From: Elusimicrobiota bacterium | Lineage (GTDB): Bacteria > Elusimicrobiota > Elusimicrobia > UBA1565 > UBA9628 | Direction of reading: 5' to 3' | Assembly: GCA_016218545.1 (NCBI GenBank) | Contig: JACRDQ010000018.1 | Span: 62,001 to 126,000 of the forward strand | DNA length: 64,000 nucleotides | Shown: piece after piece, positions 8,480-19,000 of the stretch | How the letters are laid out: each line of letters opens with the position of its first letter | How positions within the stretch are numbered: the stretch's first letter is position 1 | Translations under genes and position numbers: made by a program | Notes under the pieces: generated by a model | Seen by the model: the letters and a program-made list of their open reading frames with translations, nothing else | What the model was told of the DNA's origin: nothing | Databases searched by the model: none

Positions 8480-9336
8480 AAGCGGGAGCTATAGGAGCAT
8501 CGACGGCAGAGCTCCTCTTCGCGCCTGCCTTCCGCGAACCCGGCCCTCATGGCCCGGGCGCGGGAGCCGGAGAGGATGTCCGCGAGCGGTGAGCGAGCGA
8601 CGTTGCCCAAGGGCACGGAGCCTTCGCTGTCGAGGCAGCACGGCACCACGGTGCCGTCGCAGAGCACCCCGAACTGGTCGCCCAGGCCCCGGCAGGTCCC
8701 GCGCTCGGAGACCGTCGGAGCCGACAGGCTCGGCCACTCGAAGCGCGTGTCGAGGTGCAGGCAGAGCCGGCCCTTGATCCTGCGCCCCTTGCGAGAGCGG
8801 ACATCCACGGGACCCGACATGTCCGCGCCGAAAGCCGAGCGGATGCGTTCGAGGTGCTTGGCGTCAGGCGAACCCCCCGGAGAAGAGAGGTTCCACAGCC
8901 GCAGGTTGATGAAGAGGTCCGGCCGCTCGGCCATGGCGCGCCGGCAGAACGCCGCGATCCTCCGCCAGTGCTCCGTCTCCTCGCCGGGCGCGCCCGCCTC
9001 CAGGCTGTGCAGGGAGAAGCTGACCTGACGGACCACGGGGTGGAGCAGGGCTTCGACCTTGTCCTCGGACAAGAGGGTCCCGTTGGTCGCGACATGGGCG
9101 GGGAGCGCCGCCTCGGCGCAGATCCCGACGAACTCCGCGAACAAGGGATGGGCCAGGGGCTCTCCCATGAGATGGAGGAAGGCGTGCTCGACCAGGGGAG
9201 CGGCCTCGGCCGCCACGCGGCGGAAGAGCTCTCGCCCCATCAGGTCCTTGGGCCGCCGCAGCTCCGGGCAGAAGCCGCACCGGATGTTGCAGGCGCTGCC
9301 GATCTCGATGTAGGCCTTCGTGAACCTCGCGGTCAC
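8425..9336 (-). CDS. Radical SAM/SPASM domain protein
   Basis: The product is 303 residues. The radical SAM cluster motif CNIRCGFC (Cys16, Cys20, Cys23) is followed by a GEPLAHP turn and ATNGTLL, as in AdoMet radical enzymes of the SPASM group. A C-terminal Cys-rich region (VPCCLDSEG, then LCRRC) supplies ligands for an auxiliary Fe-S cluster. Such enzymes modify peptides or act in cofactor pathways; the substrate here is unknown. The start is a GTG at 9336 that overlaps the stop of the NIF3 gene by 4 nt, so it is the third gene of the minus-strand operon led by the giant protein. Confidence 0.82.
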   Translation of the reverse strand: MTARFTKAYIEIGSACNIRCGFCPELRRPKDLMGRELFRRVAAEAAPLVEHAFLHLMGEPLAHPLFAEFVGICAEAALPAHVATNGTLLSEDKVEALLHPVVRQVSFSLHSLEAGAPGEETEHWRRIAAFCRRAMAERPDLFINLRLWNLSSPGGSPDAKHLERIRSAFGADMSGPVDVRSRKGRRIKGRLCLHLDTRFEWPSLSAPTVSERGTCRGLGDQFGVLCDGTVVPCCLDSEGSVPLGNVARSPLADILSGSRARAMRAGFAEGRREEELCRRCSYSSRFQVKGPARLGLLDAGLRR

Positions 9337-10088
9337 GTCGGGTTGGGGACGTCGATGAACCGGGTCTCGACCCGGAACCTGCGGCGGACGAGGTCCGCCA
9401 AAGCCAGGACCCCGGCCTTCTCCGAGTCATAGTGCCCGGCGCAGACGCAGTTGATCCCGTGCTCCCGGCAGGCTTCCTGCAAGGGCTCGTTGGGCTCGCC
9501 CGTGACGTAGAGGTCCAAGCCGGCGCCCGCGGCCTGGTCCACCATGTCCGACGCGCCCCCGCTGATGACCCCCAGGGTCTTCACCTTGGCCGGCCCGAAG
9601 GGATGGACCAGGGGACTGCTGTCGAGGCGCTCCTTCAAGACCGCGCAGACCTCGAGCAGGGAGAGGGGCTTGGGGAGCACCCCCTTGAACCCGATGCTCT
9701 GCCCGTCGTACATGCCGAAAGGCTTGAGCTGACGCGCCCTGAAGTAGCGCAGGATCTGGCTGTTGTTGCCGACCTCCGGGTGCAGGTCGAGGGGCAGGTG
9801 GTAGGCCAGGAGCGTCATGTCGCGCTGGAGCAGGGCTTGGACCCGGGCCTTGAACGGGCCCTTGAAGACCTGGGACTTGCCCCAGAGCATGCCGTGATGC
9901 ACGACGACCATCTGGGCGCCCCAGCGGCCGGCAGCCTCGAAGAGCGCCCGGGACGCGGACACGCCGAAGGCGGCCTTGGACACCTTGGCCCCGCCTTCGA
10001 CCTGGAGCCCGTTGGTGGAGCGGTCCTTGACGTCCTTGACGGCCAGATAGCCGTCGAGGAACCGGATGATGTCGTCTCTCTCAGCCAT
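9333..10088 (-). CDS. NIF3-family dinuclear-metal protein (annotated elsewhere as GTP cyclohydrolase I type 2)
   Basis: The product is 251 residues. Metal-binding motifs are VVHHG near residue 70, AYHLPLDLHPEVGNN near 105, TGEPNE near 200 and CAGHYDSEK near 218. These are the conserved histidines and acidic residues of the Nif3/YbgI fold. Members form ring-shaped hexamers with two metal ions per subunit, and the cellular role is poorly defined. The ATG at 10088 lies 2 nt after the stop of the giant gene, and the 3' end overlaps the radical SAM gene, so all three are co-transcribed. Confidence 0.88.
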   Translation of the reverse strand: MAERDDIIRFLDGYLAVKDVKDRSTNGLQVEGGAKVSKAAFGVSASRALFEAAGRWGAQMVVVHHGMLWGKSQVFKGPFKARVQALLQRDMTLLAYHLPLDLHPEVGNNSQILRYFRARQLKPFGMYDGQSIGFKGVLPKPLSLLEVCAVLKERLDSSPLVHPFGPAKVKTLGVISGGASDMVDQAAGAGLDLYVTGEPNEPLQEACREHGINCVCAGHYDSEKAGVLALADLVRRRFRVETRFIDVPNPT

Positions 10089-10090
10089 GC

Positions 10091-13000
10091 TCAGCGCGCG
10101 CCGGCGGCGGCCAGGGGCAGGTTCGGAAGGAGGGGAGGCAGGGGCACCGGCAGGCCCTCGGAGGGAAGCGCGGTCTTCAAGGCGGCCGAAACCCCTGCCC
10201 GCGCCGCGCCGGCGGAGCCCAGGTCCGCCTTGGAGGCCGCCGGGGAGGAGGCCAGGGCCTGGGTCCGCTGCTCCACGAGCTTCAGGTACGCCTCGTAGAT
10301 CTGCTGGCGCTGCTCGTGCTGGGTGGCGCCCAGCCGGACCTCGATCTCGGCGGTCACGCGCTGGACCGCGATGTGGTCGGGCCTGGCCGTCACGACGCCC
10401 CGGCCGTCCGCGCCCACGCTGGCCCCCACCTGGCGCAGGGCCGCGTCCGCCGGGATCATGCCCTGCTGGTGGTCGATGCGCGAATCGGTGTAGGACCCGC
10501 CCTGGTACTTCTGGCCGCGGCCGCGCACGCTCTCGACGAAGCTCCGGCGCACCCCGCCGGAGAAGGAGGCCAGGATCCGGCCGCGGGAGTCGCGCTGGTC
10601 CTCCACGGCCCACAGGATCTCCCGCGCGAGGAAGCCCTTGCCGTAGTGGACGTCCTGCTTGCCGTCGGTCGTGCGGGGGTCCTTCTCGTGCTGCCACTCG
10701 CCGGGCAGGAGCGCGCCGTCGTTGTTCACGCGGTCCGGGAACTGGCTCGGGTCCATGTAGCGGTCCACGGGGTCGGGCAGGAGCTCGAAGATGTCGATGA
10801 CGCGCAGGACGGTGCCCACGACCCCGTAGCGCCGGGTCGCGCCGCCCTCGGTCTGGTACATGTAGACCCGGCCGATGTAGCCTTCCTGGTTGGGGTCGCG
10901 GCCGGTGATCATCTCCACCGGGACCTTCACGATGCCGCGGGGCAGCTCCATGACGATGTTGCCCCAGTTCCTGGGCATGTAGGCCCAGCGACCCACGTCG
11001 CCGCTCTCGTCTTCGGCCTCGTCCACCCGCCGCTGCAGGAGCGGCCGGCCCAGGGACACGGTCTCGCCGGTGGAGGGGTCGATGTAGCGCTTCATGCGGT
11101 GCGTAGGCGAGATGTCCTTGTCCGTGCGCTTGTAGACCTGGCCGGACACGTCCTCGAGCCACCAGGTCCGGGCGTCCTTGGCGAGCTCGGTCTCCGAGGT
11201 GTAGGCCTTGAGCACCCGTCCCGTGGAGTCCGAGACCGCGGCCAGGAGCTCCGCTGAGAGAGCGCTCACCGCCGTGCCGTCGCCGAGCTTGAGGGCGAAG
11301 CCCTGGTCCCCGGCCTCCACGACCCGGTGGGACTCGTCGAGCCCGAGCACGAGGTCCGAGGTCTTGTGGAAGCCCCACTTGGAGGAGGGCTCAGCCGAGT
11401 CCTTGGCCTTCTCAAGGGCCTTCTTGTACTCCGCCTCCGTGGCGAAGACGTCCACCACGGTCTCGCCCTGCATGGCGTAGGCGTAGCTCTCCAGCTTGAG
11501 GGAGAGCCAGCCGCTGCGCCTGGCCGCGGTCTCGGCGTCCCTGGCCTCGACGATGAGGGCCTGCACGCCCTGGGCCCCGAACTCGACCTTCTCGAAGGCG
11601 TCCTTCCAGGACGAAGCCTGCATGTCCTCGAGGGTGGGGAACTTGTCCGCGGGCAGGTTCTGGCCCCAGGCCTGGACCATGATGACGAGGTCCGCGGGAC
11701 TCTTGCTGAGCGCGGCGATCGGGTGCAGCGAGTTCCTGCGGCCGCCGGCGTCGGGCCGGGCGTCGAAGTAGAAGACCCGGCCCTCGCGCTCGAGGCTCCG
11801 GAGCTTCTCGAGGGTGATCGTGCCGTCGAGCTGGCCGACCCCCTCGTAGGCGTCCTTGGCGAGGGCGAGCTCCGCGCCCGAGAGGGCCGCGTCGAGCTGC
11901 CTGCGCCGGGCGATCTCGGAGGCCTTCTTGGCCGCCGCGGCCATGCGGTCGTTCTCGGCGTCGGCGCCGGCCACGATCTCGCGGCCGCCGGCCTTGAGGA
12001 CCTCGGCCGCGGTCATGTCGGCCCTGGAGGAGCCGGTCCCGGAGAGGCGGCTCAAGTTGCCCTCGGGCAGGAGGAAGCGCCGGCCCTCGGCCTCGACCAC
12101 CCGCGGGGCGTACTTCTGGGACTTGAGGTCCTTCTCCGTCACCCACGCCAGGCCGGGCTCGTCCTTCCAGGACTCGGGCCTGCCGCCCTCGGCCGGGGCC
12201 ACGTAGAGCAGGGAGTCGATCGTGGAGGGCTTGGAGATCCAGCGCTCCCGCATCGAGCGCAGGAAGGCGATGCTCTCGGCCGCGGGCTGGATCTCCCGGG
12301 AGTCCGTGGGATCGGCGCGCAGGGCGGTCAGCCGGCCCTCGGCCAGGCCGATGGCAGCGTCGATGGTGAGGATGCCGCGGCCGTAGCGCAGGTAGTCGCG
12401 CCTCCGCTCGGAGCTGCGGCGCAGGCTGAAGAGGCTGTCCAGGGCCCGGGACCACTCCGCGCTGCCCGAGACCTCGGGAGAGGCGAAGGCCTTCAGGACG
12501 GCCTCGTCGTAGGCGGACAGGGCGGCCACGTACTCGTCGAGGGCCTTGTCCCGGGTGACGTAGTCCTCGGGCCTCATGGCTCCGGCGAGGTACATCTCCA
12601 AGGCCTTGATCCTCCGGGCGTCCACCTGGGCCGAGAGGCTGCTGATGGTCTTGTAGTGGGCCTCGACCTTGAGCGGGGGCGTCACCACGCTCCAGAAGGT
12701 CTGCTGGAGGGCCTGGCGCATCTGGGCGCCGTCGGTCACGACCACGGCCGCCGCGGTCTCCTGGCCCTCGAGGTCGGAGCCGATGAAGGCCATGACCTTC
12801 TGCCAGGCGGGGCCCTGGCCCCGGGCCAGCTCGTCGAGGACCTTCTGGAAGCTCTTCTCGACCTTCTCGCGCCTGCCCTGGAGGTCGACCTTGGTCAGCA
12901 GGGCCAGCTTCTCGGCGGGGGTGAAGTCGTCGTAGCGCACCCAGCCGTCGTGCGTCTTGGACTTGCGGTACTCCAGGATGTTCTTCTTGAGCTCCTCTCT

Positions 13001-16000
13001 GAGCCGCGAGGGCACGCCGACCAGCATGCCGTCCAGCTTCGCCTCGAAGTCCTCGTCGAGGAGCCGCTCGGAGACGAAGCTCATGAGCTTCTCCATGGCG
13101 GAGCGCTCGAGCACCTGCGCGGAGCCGTCGGCCGGCAGGAGGCGGGCGGGCCGGCGGACGTCTCCGCCCAGGCCCAGGGCCTCGAGCTCCGTGACCAGGA
13201 CCGCGAAGTCCATCTGGAGGGCGGAGATCGTCTCGATGAAGTCCGAGTGGGTCGCGGCGGCCTCGGCCGCGGCCGCGAGGACGTCGGCCTCCGAGGCCAT
13301 GCCGAAGCGCCTGCGCTCGATCAAGCCCACGAGGTTGCGGCGGGCCAGGAGGAGGCGCTCGCGCTCCGCGTCGAGGAGCCGCACCTTGTCCGTGACCGAG
13401 GCCATGAGCTGGTGGAGCTTCAGGCCCAGGGTCCGCAGGCGGTCCTGCGCCTCGAGCTCCTTGCGCAGGGCGTCGGTGAGGATGTTCTCGAGCCCCTTCT
13501 GGATCTGGTCCGGGTTGGGGGCCTCGAGGATGAAGCCGCTCACCCAGTTGCCCCGGAACATGCCGAAGGTGGCCACCGGGGTGAAGCCCTTGTAGCTCAT
13601 CTTCTCGGCGATGAGGTTCGACTTGAGCTGCAGGAGCGGGTCGGCCGAGGCGTCGAGCTGGGCCGGCAGGCCCTGCCGGAAGAGGGTGTTCTTGAGGTGC
13701 GCGAGGTCGAGGGCCGCGACAGCCTCCGTGTAGCGGCGGGCCGCGTCCTCGGCGCCGGCGACCCCGTCCTCCGGGATGAGGGCCAGGGCAGCCTCCACGG
13801 TGACGTCCTTGCCCAGGCCCAGGTGCGCGGCCAGCTCCGCGAAATCCTTGGAAAGCTTCTCGCGCACGCCGTCCCCGGCCGGGCCCGTGAGCTTGCCGGC
13901 CAGCAGACCCTTGTAGAGGCTGAGCCTTGAGAGCAGGATCTCGGACTTGGCCCGGGCCGCGGACTGCTCGGCCTGGAAGAGGGCGTCGGCGCGCTCCTTC
14001 TGGAGGTTGGCCAGGGCGATGAGGGCCTCGGGGGGAGTGGAGGCCGAGCGCAGCCGGATCTCGACCCAGCCCTCCACGAGGCTCTGCCCGATCGGAGCCC
14101 TGGCGAGCGACTGCTTGAGGTAGTAGTAGCGGAGGTTGCCCTGCGCCTCCAGGGGGGAGTCGGCCGGGGTGACGCGGGCGGAGGAGAACTCAGCCCGGGA
14201 GAAGGCCTCGCGGCCATAGGCGTCGGCCAGCCGCCGCTGGAGCTCGGTGTAGGAGGAGGGGAGGTCCGAGCCCTTGCGGGCCTCGGAGGCGTCCACGCCG
14301 CCGAAGTAGAGGGCCATGGCCTTGAGGCTGTAGAGCCGGCTCTTGAGTGAGGCGAGCTCCGCGCGTCCGCGGGCATCGGTCCGACCCTGGAGCTCGGCCA
14401 TGCGGCGCTCGACGCGGTTCAAGTCCGCGGCGATCTTGGCTCGGGCGGCGGAGAGCCCCTGCTCGTAGGCCTGGAGGTCGGACTCGGCCGACAGGGTCTG
14501 GTAGCGGGCCAGGGCCAGGGCCTCGGGGGAAGCCAGGCCCTCGCCGCTCAAGGCGCTGATGAGCCGGCCGAGCGACCGCCCGATGAGGGAGATGGGCTCG
14601 ATCTTGATGTTCTGGACCTTGAGGTTCTTGTCCACCACGATCTCGGAGGCGCGGGCCACGGCCAGGCGCGAGCGCAGCACGTCGAGGCTCGCGTCCACCG
14701 GAGGGTCCTTCTCGAAGGAGGAGGAGAGCTTGCCGAGGGCCGCGTCGAGGCTCTCGTCCATGGTCAGGGTCATGCCCAGGGGCCGCCCCATCAGGTAGTT
14801 GACCACGCTCAGGGCCTGCTTGCGCTTGGCTTTGAGCTCGGAGACCTCGGAGAGGGCCTTGTCCAGGGCGAAAGACCCGGAGGAGCCCTGCCCGGAGGCG
14901 AGCTCGGGGATGAGCTCGCGCTCATAGATCCCGACCATCTCGTCGAGGCTCTTGTAGGCCGCGTAGGCCTCGAAGAGCTGCAGGGAGATGTCGCCCGACA
15001 CCTTGGAGCCCAAGCGCGTATAGAGGCCGGCCTCGCTCTCGTGGCGCTGACGCGTGAGGGTCTCGAGCTCCTCGGGCCTGAGGTCCACGTTGAAGATCGG
15101 GAAGATCCCCAGGCCCGTGATGCCGAAGGCCGGGATCCAGGCGACGCCCGCGGCCGTGATGTTCACCCCGACGTTCAGGTCCACCGAGACCTTGGCGAAG
15201 CGCCCCGAGGAGGCCTCCACCAGCTCCCGGGCCGCCTGGGAGCGCAGGGCCAGGGCCTCGACGCTGAGCGAGTTCTTCTGGGCCAAGGCCAGGCTCTCCC
15301 CAAGGTCATGGGGCTGGGTCATGGCGCCGCGCCAGCCCACCCCGGGGACCTCGCCGCCCTTGGCCACGGAGAAGTCCATCACGGCCCAGGCGCTCTTCAT
15401 GGCGGCCTGGGTCCTGGCGGTCATGCGCGTCGTCATGGTCCAGCGCCAGCGCCGCACGGTCTCCCAGAGCTGGGACTGCTCGATGAGGCCGTTGCGGTAG
15501 GCCCGGATGGCGTCCCAGACGTCCTGGCTCAAGGCCGCGCCGCGGCCCTCGAAGCGGTCGGTCTGCGCGTCGTAGGCCGCGGCCTCGGACTTCTCGTTCT
15601 GAGCCCGGAGGCTGAGGTTGCGCAGGGACTGGACCATCTCGTGGATGACGGCGTCGTTCTGCAGGAGCAGGGAGCGGTCCGCGGCCTTGGAGCCGGGGTC
15701 GTAGATCGGCAGGCGGACCGACACCCCGGCGCCGAGGATCTGGCTGGAGAGCATGTCCTGGAGCTGGACGCCCACGTAGAAGGTGAGCTTCTCCACCCAG
15801 GGGATCCAGTCCATCAGGTTGAAGGACTCCTTGGGGAGGTTGAGCTCGCGCAGGTTCGTGACCAGGGCCGAGAGCCTCGCGGGGTGGGCGAGGGCCTTCT
15901 CCAGGACGCCCAGCATCCGGTCGAGGTCCTGGGGATTGAGGTCGAAGAACACGGTGTCGTCCGGGCCGCGGCCGGTCAGGGCGTTGTAGCGCAGCGCCGC

Positions 16001-19000
16001 CTGCCGGTGCCGCGCCTGAGCGTCGATGTACAGGGACTTGGCCTCGGCCTTGAGGGTCGCGTCCGGGGCGAGTTCCGCCATGTGGAGGGCCAGGGCGGCC
16101 TCCCAGCGGGTCTGGACCATGTCGGTCAGGGCCAGCTGCCAGGCCTTGGCGAGCTCGAGCAGGCGGATCTGGAGCTTGACGGACTCGGAGTAGATGGAGG
16201 CGATCTTGCTCTCGATGAGGGCGGCCTGGGACTTCGTCATCGAGTACTCCATCCGGGTGCCGACCTGGAAGCCTCCGGTGGCGGCGCGCTCGGCGGTCTC
16301 GTTGGAGACCGGGTTCGTGACGAAGCCGATCATGGCGCTGACCCGGGTGTTGTCGAGGATGGCGCCGGCGGCGCGAAGCTCCGCCAGGTCCTTGGAGAGC
16401 CGGCCGATGTCCAGGCTGAGGAGCTTCTTGCCCACGTCGGAATCGAAGACCTTTTTGAGCTCGCCCAGGACCGGGTTGTCCGGGTCGTCCCGTTTGAAGA
16501 ACTCCTCGACCTTGCCGTTGAACCCGCCCAAGGTCTCGGAGCCGGTGAGGGTGTCGGCGGCGTCCTTGGTGGCCGCGCGCCAGAGCTCGCCCAGGGTGAA
16601 GGTGCTGTTCATCCCCACGGTGAGGCGGTGGTTCAAGCCGATGTAGCGGCTGCCGTAGGAGGCGAAGGCCTCGGTGTTGTTGCCGAACTTCTTCTTGACC
16701 TCGAGGAAGTAGGTGTCGGCGTCCCCGACGATCCTGCCCGTGGCCGTGAAGACCAGGCCGTTGTTGGGCATGGCGTAGCTGAGGCTGCCGGAGTAGGTGT
16801 TGTACTTGGTCCCGTATTCGGCCCCGGCGCCCGCGGTCACGGTGCCGAAGCCCACGTCGAAGCCCTTGAGCACGGTCGCACCCATGAGGTCCTGGTTGTA
16901 GTCGTCGGTGCCGGCGACCCGGGCGAAGTAGAGGTCGAGCTTGAAGGTGTGCTTGTCCTTGAGGGCCTGGGCGAGGTCGAGGCCGACGCCCACCTTGGTC
17001 TTGCTGTAGTCCTTCTCCTCGCCCTCGCCGGAGATGATGAAGTCGTGGTCGAGGTCCGGGTCGAGCCTGGTGAAGTCCAGGTTGACCGTCTGGAAGAACT
17101 TCCTGGGGTCCTTGGCGAAGAGGAGCTGCTGCTCGGCGTTGAGGCTCACCACGTCGGTGAACTTCATCGAGCCCTTGAAGCTGCCGCCGTAGTAGTAAGG
17201 CTTGTCCGCGCTGTCCTGCAGGGCGAAGTCGGCGAACCCGGCGGCGCCGAAGTAGAGCCGGTTGTTGGCCGCGACCAGGGCGAAGTCGTCGAAGATCATC
17301 ATGCGGGCCTCCTGGGCTTGGCCCTTCACGGAGAGGTCCGACGGGATGTCCTGGATGAACTTGTGGAAGGTGATGTCGAGGTAGTTGACGTAGTTCTTGC
17401 CGTCGAGGGTCTCGATCGAGACGGTGATGCCCTGGTCGCCGAACGGGGCGTTCATGTCCGAGGGGGGGCTCGCGAAGCGGTGGCCGGAGACGCTCACGTT
17501 CGAGTTCCACAGCCGCAGGACGTTGCCGAAGGTGACCTGGTTGGTGGTCTCAAGGCCGCCGGGGGTGGAGAACTCGGTCTGGTAGACCAGGTAGAAGCCG
17601 TTGGCGCCCTCGCCGATCTGCACCATCTTGGAGTTGGGCAGGAGCTGGGTCAGGGCCATGGGGTTCTTGAGGATCTCCTCGCGCAGAGCCGCGATGTCCC
17701 TGGCCGAGGACTCGGGCTGGAAGGAGGAGAAGAGCTGGTCGAGGAAGCCCGAGAAGCCCGAGCGCGGGATGATGATGGTCTGGGGCCCGCCCGGCCGCGC
17801 GGCCAGCCACGAGGTCCCCTGGCGCACGACCTCGGACACCCGGGGGGCGAGGTCGGGGTGCAGGGAAGCGAGGTCTCCCGCGGACTCAAGCAGTCCGAAG
17901 AGAGCGCCCTGCTCGCGGGAGAGGTTGGTCAGGGTCTCGGAGAGCTTCTTGTTGGCCGAGGCGTAGAGCTCCTCGGCTTTCTTGTAGTCGACGTTGGCCA
18001 TGACCACGGCCTTGGTCTTCTCCTGCACCGCGGAGACGTTCGAGGCCACCCGGTCCAGGGCGCTCTGCTCGGGGGAGTTGAGCTGGGAGAGCCACTCCAC
18101 CACGGTCTTCTTCTGCTTGCGGATCTCCTCGCGCTGGCCGGAGACCGCGTCGCGCATCTCCCGGGCCGCGTCCGCGTCCTTGTCCAGGGCCTCGTTGCCG
18201 TACTCGTAGACCTCGCCCATCGTGTCGTAGTAGAGGAAGGCGGTGTTGATGGTGTCGTAGGTCTCGTTGTCCCAGCCCTGCTTCATCCCGAAGAGCTCGG
18301 ACCCGCGGGTGGCGATGTCCCGAACGCGGGTGTAGAGGGGGATCTTCCGGCCGAGCACGCCCAGCCCGTTGGAGAGGTCGCCGCCCACCCAGGCGATGTC
18401 CGCGTCGAAGTCGGAGAAGAGGGCGTTGAGCGTGGTCTGCGCGTCGTCGAGGAACGGCCCGAAGAGCGGGATGCGCTCGTTGAGGTACTGCTCCGAGGTC
18501 ACGACCAGGGCGTCCGCGAAGAGGTAGCGCGCCAGGGACTCGGCGTAGGAGTTGCCGTTGAAGTTCTGGGTCGGCACCAGCCGCTTGCAGGCCTCCAGGC
18601 CGAAGAGGGCCAGCTTGAGCAGGTTGCTGATGTCCACCGGCGGCTGGGTGCCGGTGGGCACGGTGCCGTCGCCTCCGCCCACGCTGATGTCCGTGCCGCC
18701 GGCCGCGGCCTGGGCGTCCTCCGCGATCTTCCTGATCGCGTCGGCCATGTTCTGCAGGACCCGGTCGGTCCCCATCTGCTTGAGCTTGACGGCCCATTCC
18801 CCGCCCTCGCCCGTGACGTTCGTGGGCAGGGAGTAGCGGGCCGCCAGGCCGTGGACGCCGTTCGAGAGGGCGTCCATCTGACGCAGGATGGAGTTGATCT
18901 CCCCGGCGCGGGTGTTGAGGTCCGAGGCCCTGGTGTTGCGCTCCTGGCGGTACTTGCTGATGCGGACCACGAAAGAGTAGGGGGCCTGCTCGCCGTAGAC